Source of the DNA: Opitutaceae bacterium
Lineage (GTDB): Bacteria > Verrucomicrobiota > Verrucomicrobiia > Opitutales > Opitutaceae
Length of the DNA stretch: 48,585 bases
Direction: 5' to 3'
Assembly: GCA_019634615.1 (NCBI GenBank)
Contig: JAHCAZ010000026.1
Span: forward strand, 1 to 48,585
The notes beneath the pieces were generated by a model. That model was not told the DNA's origin. It worked only from the letters and a program-made list of their open reading frames with translations, and made no database searches. Shown piece by piece: positions 45,705 through 48,585 of the stretch (position 1 is the first letter of the stretch; the number at the start of each line of letters is the position of its first letter). The translations under genes and the position numbers were made by a program.

Positions 45705-46781
45705 TTATTTGAGCAATTTCAGCGGGCGGCGGAGCTTGGCGCTGCGGGAGGCGGTGTCGACGATCTGCTGGCCGATGTAGCTGGTCTCGACCGCGAGCGG
45801 GCCCTCGATGGGCGCGCCGGTTTCCAAGCAGTGGAGGAAGTACTGGATGGGGTTTTGCCGCGGCTTCTTGGGTTTGTCCACGGGCAGGACCACGCCCTTC
45901 GGCTGGCGGCGGGTCTGGAGGCGGATCGTGGGCTCGTAATCGTAGTTGGCGATCGTGCCGTCGGTGCCCTTGAGCACGAAGCCGCACTTGGGCTGCGGCT
46001 GGTCGAGCCACGGGCTCGTAAACGTGCCCCAGCGGGTCTGGAAGGTGGACAGCCATTCGCCGTAACGGGCAATGGTCACGCTCTGCTCGTCCACCGGCAC
46101 GCCGCGGGCGGCGCCGGTCACGGCCGTGATCTCGTCGGGCTTGCGGCCGTCGAAGAACCAGGTGCCAAGCGTCGCGCCGTAGCCGAGGTAGTCGATGAGC
46201 GAACCGCCACCGTTGGCGTCGTAGAACCAGCTCTTTTTCTTGCGGGCGAGCGAGGGCTCGCCGGCGGCGAGATTTCCATGGTCCTGGATGGGGCCGCGGT
46301 TGCCGTCGTAGAAATGCACTTCCTGCAACCGGCCGATGCGTCCCTCCTGCACGAGGCGGCGGGCGGTGATATGCGGCGGATACCAGGCCAGCGGCCAGTT
46401 GATGGCGAGGCGCCGCCGGGCCTTCTTCATGGCCGCGATCATGCGGCGGGCCTGGGCGAGGTTGCCGGCGAAGGGTTTCTCGACGAGCACGTGCACGCCG
46501 TACGGGGCGACGCGCTCGACCCACTCGGCATGGGCACCGCTGGCGGGACAGAGGATGACGACGTCGGGCTTGGTCCGCTCGAGGCAGGCGCGCCAATCGG
46601 TGAAGACGCGGTCGGCGGGCAGGTTCAGCTTGCGGATCACGTCCTGCATCTCGCGCGGGTCGTGATGGCTGATGCCGACGACCTCGGCATTGGGGGCGGC
46701 GTGGGCGAGCGCCAGCAGGTGATCCATGTGCCGGAAATCGAAATTGATGCCGGCGATGCGCCAGATTTTGCGGGAGGGCAT
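45705..46781 (-). CDS. Gfo/Idh/MocA family oxidoreductase with unusual N-terminus
   Basis: The 358-residue protein shares the family fold, with VEKPFAGNLAQARRM carrying the EKP motif and a C-terminal beta domain. The glycine-rich dinucleotide loop is replaced by RIAGINFDFRHMDHLL, so only one Gly of GxGxxG remains. Related verrucomicrobial proteins have a similar GINFDH start, so cofactor binding may differ. The C-terminal part keeps a typical GGGSLIDYLGYGATLGTWF stretch. It is 27 bases downstream of the rhamnosidase gene. Confidence 0.85.
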   Translation of the reverse strand: MPSRKIWRIAGINFDFRHMDHLLALAHAAPNAEVVGISHHDPREMQDVIRKLNLPADRVFTDWRACLERTKPDVVILCPASGAHAEWVERVAPYGVHVLVEKPFAGNLAQARRMIAAMKKARRRLAINWPLAWYPPHITARRLVQEGRIGRLQEVHFYDGNRGPIQDHGNLAAGEPSLARKKKSWFYDANGGGSLIDYLGYGATLGTWFFDGRKPDEITAVTGAARGVPVDEQSVTIARYGEWLSTFQTRWGTFTSPWLDQPQPKCGFVLKGTDGTIANYDYEPTIRLQTRRQPKGVVLPVDKPKKPRQNPIQYFLHCLETGAPIEGPLAVETSYIGQQIVDTASRSAKLRRPLKLLK

Positions 46782-46808
46782 GGGCGAAGGGAGTGTTGTT
46801 GGTTTAGC

Positions 46809-48585
46809 TTATTTCCAGGTGGCCACGAAGCGGTACGTGCCGGACGCGAGTTCGCAGGTCGTGGTCGACTTGGTGGCCTTGACGGCGGAGACGCCGGCGG
46901 CGCGGGTGAGGGCGCGGCCGCTCTCGGTGATTTTCGCGCCGACCGGGACGGGGAAGGTCGCGGTGGCGGTCGTGTTCGGTGGGACGGTGACCGTCCACGC
47001 GAAGCGTCCATCGGCCAATTGCCACGCGCTCGACACCTTGCCGTGCATCGTCTCGAGGTGGCCCTGGGCGCGGGTGATCTCGCCGCCCGGGCGCGGCTGG
47101 AGGCGGATGTGCTTGTAGCCCGGCCGCGCCGGATCGATCTCGATGCCGGCAACGACGGCGTACAACCAAGCGCCGATGGCACCGTAGGCATAGTGGTTGA
47201 AGGAGTTCATGCCCTTGTCCTGGAACCCTTTCTCCTGCGTCCAGCCGTCCCAGCGCTCCCAGATCGTCGTGGCGCCCTGCGTGACGGCGTAGAGCCACGA
47301 CGGCCATTTTTTCTGGTGGAGCAGCTTGTAGGCGACGTCGATCCGGCCAAAGCGCGCGAGCACATGTGGCAGATAGGAAGCGCCAACGAAACCGGTGGTG
47401 AGCTGGTTTCCTCGTTGCTCGATGTCGCGCACAAGTTCCGTGAGGAGTTTCGGGCGGAGGGCTTCGGGTGCGAGATCGAATTGCAAGGTGAGGACGTAGG
47501 CGGTCTGGGTCAGTCCGGTCACGAGTCCATCCCCGGAGACATATCGCTTTTGATAGGTGTGACGGATCCGTTCGTGCAGACGCGTGTAGGTGGCAGCATC
47601 CTTTTCTTCGCCAAGCACCGTGGCGATACGGGCAAGGAGGCTGGTGCAGTAGGCGAAGAAGGCCGTGCCGATCAGGTCCTTGGGCGTGCCGCCGTCGGTT
47701 TTTCCGCTGCCATCCAGAGCCAGCCAGTCGCCAAAGCCCTGCCATTCACCAATCGCGGGATGCACCCGGATAAGGTTGCGCGACTTGGCCTTGAGGCAGG
47801 CGATGAAGCGCTTGAGCGAAGCATAATGGCGGGCAAGCAGAGCCTTGTCGCCGTAGCAAAGATACGTGGTCCACGGGCAGATCACTCCGGCATCGGCCCA
47901 GGCCGGACCACCGTCCGCCGGCACGCCGTTGACGTGGGGCACGACGGCAGGGAACTCGCCATGTTCACCCTGGGCATCGCCGATGTCACGTTGCCACTTG
48001 TTGAAAAACGCCTGCACGTCGCGGTTCCACGCGGCGGTGCGGATGAATACCTGCGCGTCGCCCATCCAGCCAAGCCGCTCGTTGCGTTGCGGGCAGTCGG
48101 TTGGCACTTCGAGGAAATTGCCGCGCTGCCCCCAGTCGATGTTGCGCTGGAGCTGGTTGATGAGCTTGTCGTTGCAGGAGAAATCGCCCGTGCGCGGAGT
48201 GTCGCTGTGCAGCACGATCCCGGTGACGGCCTCGGCGGTCATATCTTCGGGATGGCCGCTGATTTCGACATAACGGAAGCCGTGGAAGGTGAACTTTGGC
48301 TCCCACGTTTCGCCGGCCGCATCTCCGCGCATGATGTAGAAATCAGTGCAGCGGGCGGCGCGAAGATTGTCGGTGTAAAGGGTGTTGTCCGCCGGATTGA
48401 GGATTTCGGCGTAACGGATCTTCAAGGTCTGTCCCGCCTTGCCCTTGACGTTCAGTCGAATGCGCCCGGCGATGTTCTGGCCGAGGTCAAAGATCCAGAC
48501 CGGCTCGGGCCAGGCCTCCATCCTGCGCGGGGAGGTGATCGGCTTGATCTCCTGCGTTGCACGGACCAGCGGCCCGATGGTTGGC
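46809..48585 (-). CDS. Alpha-L-rhamnosidase, GH78 (N-terminus beyond the window)
   Basis: The frame runs open from the right edge to TAA at 46809-46811, giving 592 residues. It begins in the beta-sandwich domain (WIFDLGQNIAGRIRLNVKG) and covers the whole (alpha/alpha)6 barrel. The GH78 site reads TDCPQRNERLGWMGDAQVF; Asp, the acid Glu, Trp and Asp match those of Streptomyces SaRha78A, and the base Glu is in TTIWERWDGW. SFNHYAYGAIGAWLY and the C-terminal beta-sandwich follow. The enzyme removes terminal alpha-L-rhamnose from plant or bacterial glycans. Any signal peptide would lie outside the window. Confidence 0.93.
   Translation of the reverse strand, partial: PTIGPLVRATQEIKPITSPRRMEAWPEPVWIFDLGQNIAGRIRLNVKGKAGQTLKIRYAEILNPADNTLYTDNLRAARCTDFYIMRGDAAGETWEPKFTFHGFRYVEISGHPEDMTAEAVTGIVLHSDTPRTGDFSCNDKLINQLQRNIDWGQRGNFLEVPTDCPQRNERLGWMGDAQVFIRTAAWNRDVQAFFNKWQRDIGDAQGEHGEFPAVVPHVNGVPADGGPAWADAGVICPWTTYLCYGDKALLARHYASLKRFIACLKAKSRNLIRVHPAIGEWQGFGDWLALDGSGKTDGGTPKDLIGTAFFAYCTSLLARIATVLGEEKDAATYTRLHERIRHTYQKRYVSGDGLVTGLTQTAYVLTLQFDLAPEALRPKLLTELVRDIEQRGNQLTTGFVGASYLPHVLARFGRIDVAYKLLHQKKWPSWLYAVTQGATTIWERWDGWTQEKGFQDKGMNSFNHYAYGAIGAWLYAVVAGIEIDPARPGYKHIRLQPRPGGEITRAQGHLETMHGKVSSAWQLADGRFAWTVTVPPNTTATATFPVPVGAKITESGRALTRAAGVSAVKATKSTTTCELASGTYRFVATWK

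Overview
The window is about 48.6 kb of dense, GC-rich chromosomal DNA from a Gram-negative bacterium. Gene content points to Verrucomicrobiota, most likely Opitutaceae. The signs are an alternative complex III (ACIII) operon, a HisRS with the LRPEMTP form of the first ATP-site motif, a CysJ-like reductase without a flavodoxin domain, a Ser/Thr kinase next to rpoN, paired Gfo/Idh/MocA oxidoreductases beside an alpha-L-rhamnosidase, and LPS heptose synthesis (hldD). This placement is inference from gene families; no rRNA gene is present. I see no tRNA, rRNA, insertion sequence, prophage or CRISPR array, and no spacer longer than 300 bases.

Layout: (1) 1-5705, one tightly overlapped + strand respiratory operon. 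It holds the end of actC, then actD, actE, actF, a small membrane protein, a CcoN-like protein, a CcoO-like cytochrome c and a second anchored cytochrome c, and it ends at a strong terminator. (2) 5717-11250, a minus-strand run: rluB, an SH3-like exported protein, folD, a REC-kinase, proC, hldD. (3) 11350-14918, a CysJ-like reductase and fabG-acpP-fabF. (4) 14924-24186, signalling and housekeeping: hybrid kinase, rpmB, a MidA-family methyltransferase, ctpA-tsaD, Ser/Thr kinase-rpoN, erpA, ubiE. (5) 24314-31284, an HU-family protein, hisS, cdd, kbl-tdh (threonine breakdown), ogt, dgt and an HD phosphohydrolase. (6) 31483-37702, serA-plsY-hom-lysC-thrC, covering serine and threonine synthesis with plsY inserted. 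(7) 37781-41459, murJ, a bile-acid-symporter-like carrier and an old-yellow-enzyme homologue. (8) 41493-48585, carbohydrate use: two sugar ABC permeases behind a candidate sigma-54 promoter, a nitroreductase, rluE, two Gfo/Idh oxidoreductases and an alpha-L-rhamnosidase cut by the window edge.

The most striking observation is in the respiratory operon. The CcoN-like protein keeps the length, hydrophobic pattern and landmarks of a cbb3 oxidase catalytic subunit, but nearly all metal ligands are replaced, mostly by Gln: the low-spin heme His, all three CuB His, the active-site Tyr and the high-spin heme His. Its two cytochrome c partners keep intact heme sites. This looks like a non-catalytic oxidase-shaped membrane subunit built into an ACIII operon. 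Other points worth checking are a probable internal translation start in lysC, a -24/-12 promoter in front of the sugar permeases, and a TsaD with altered signature motifs.
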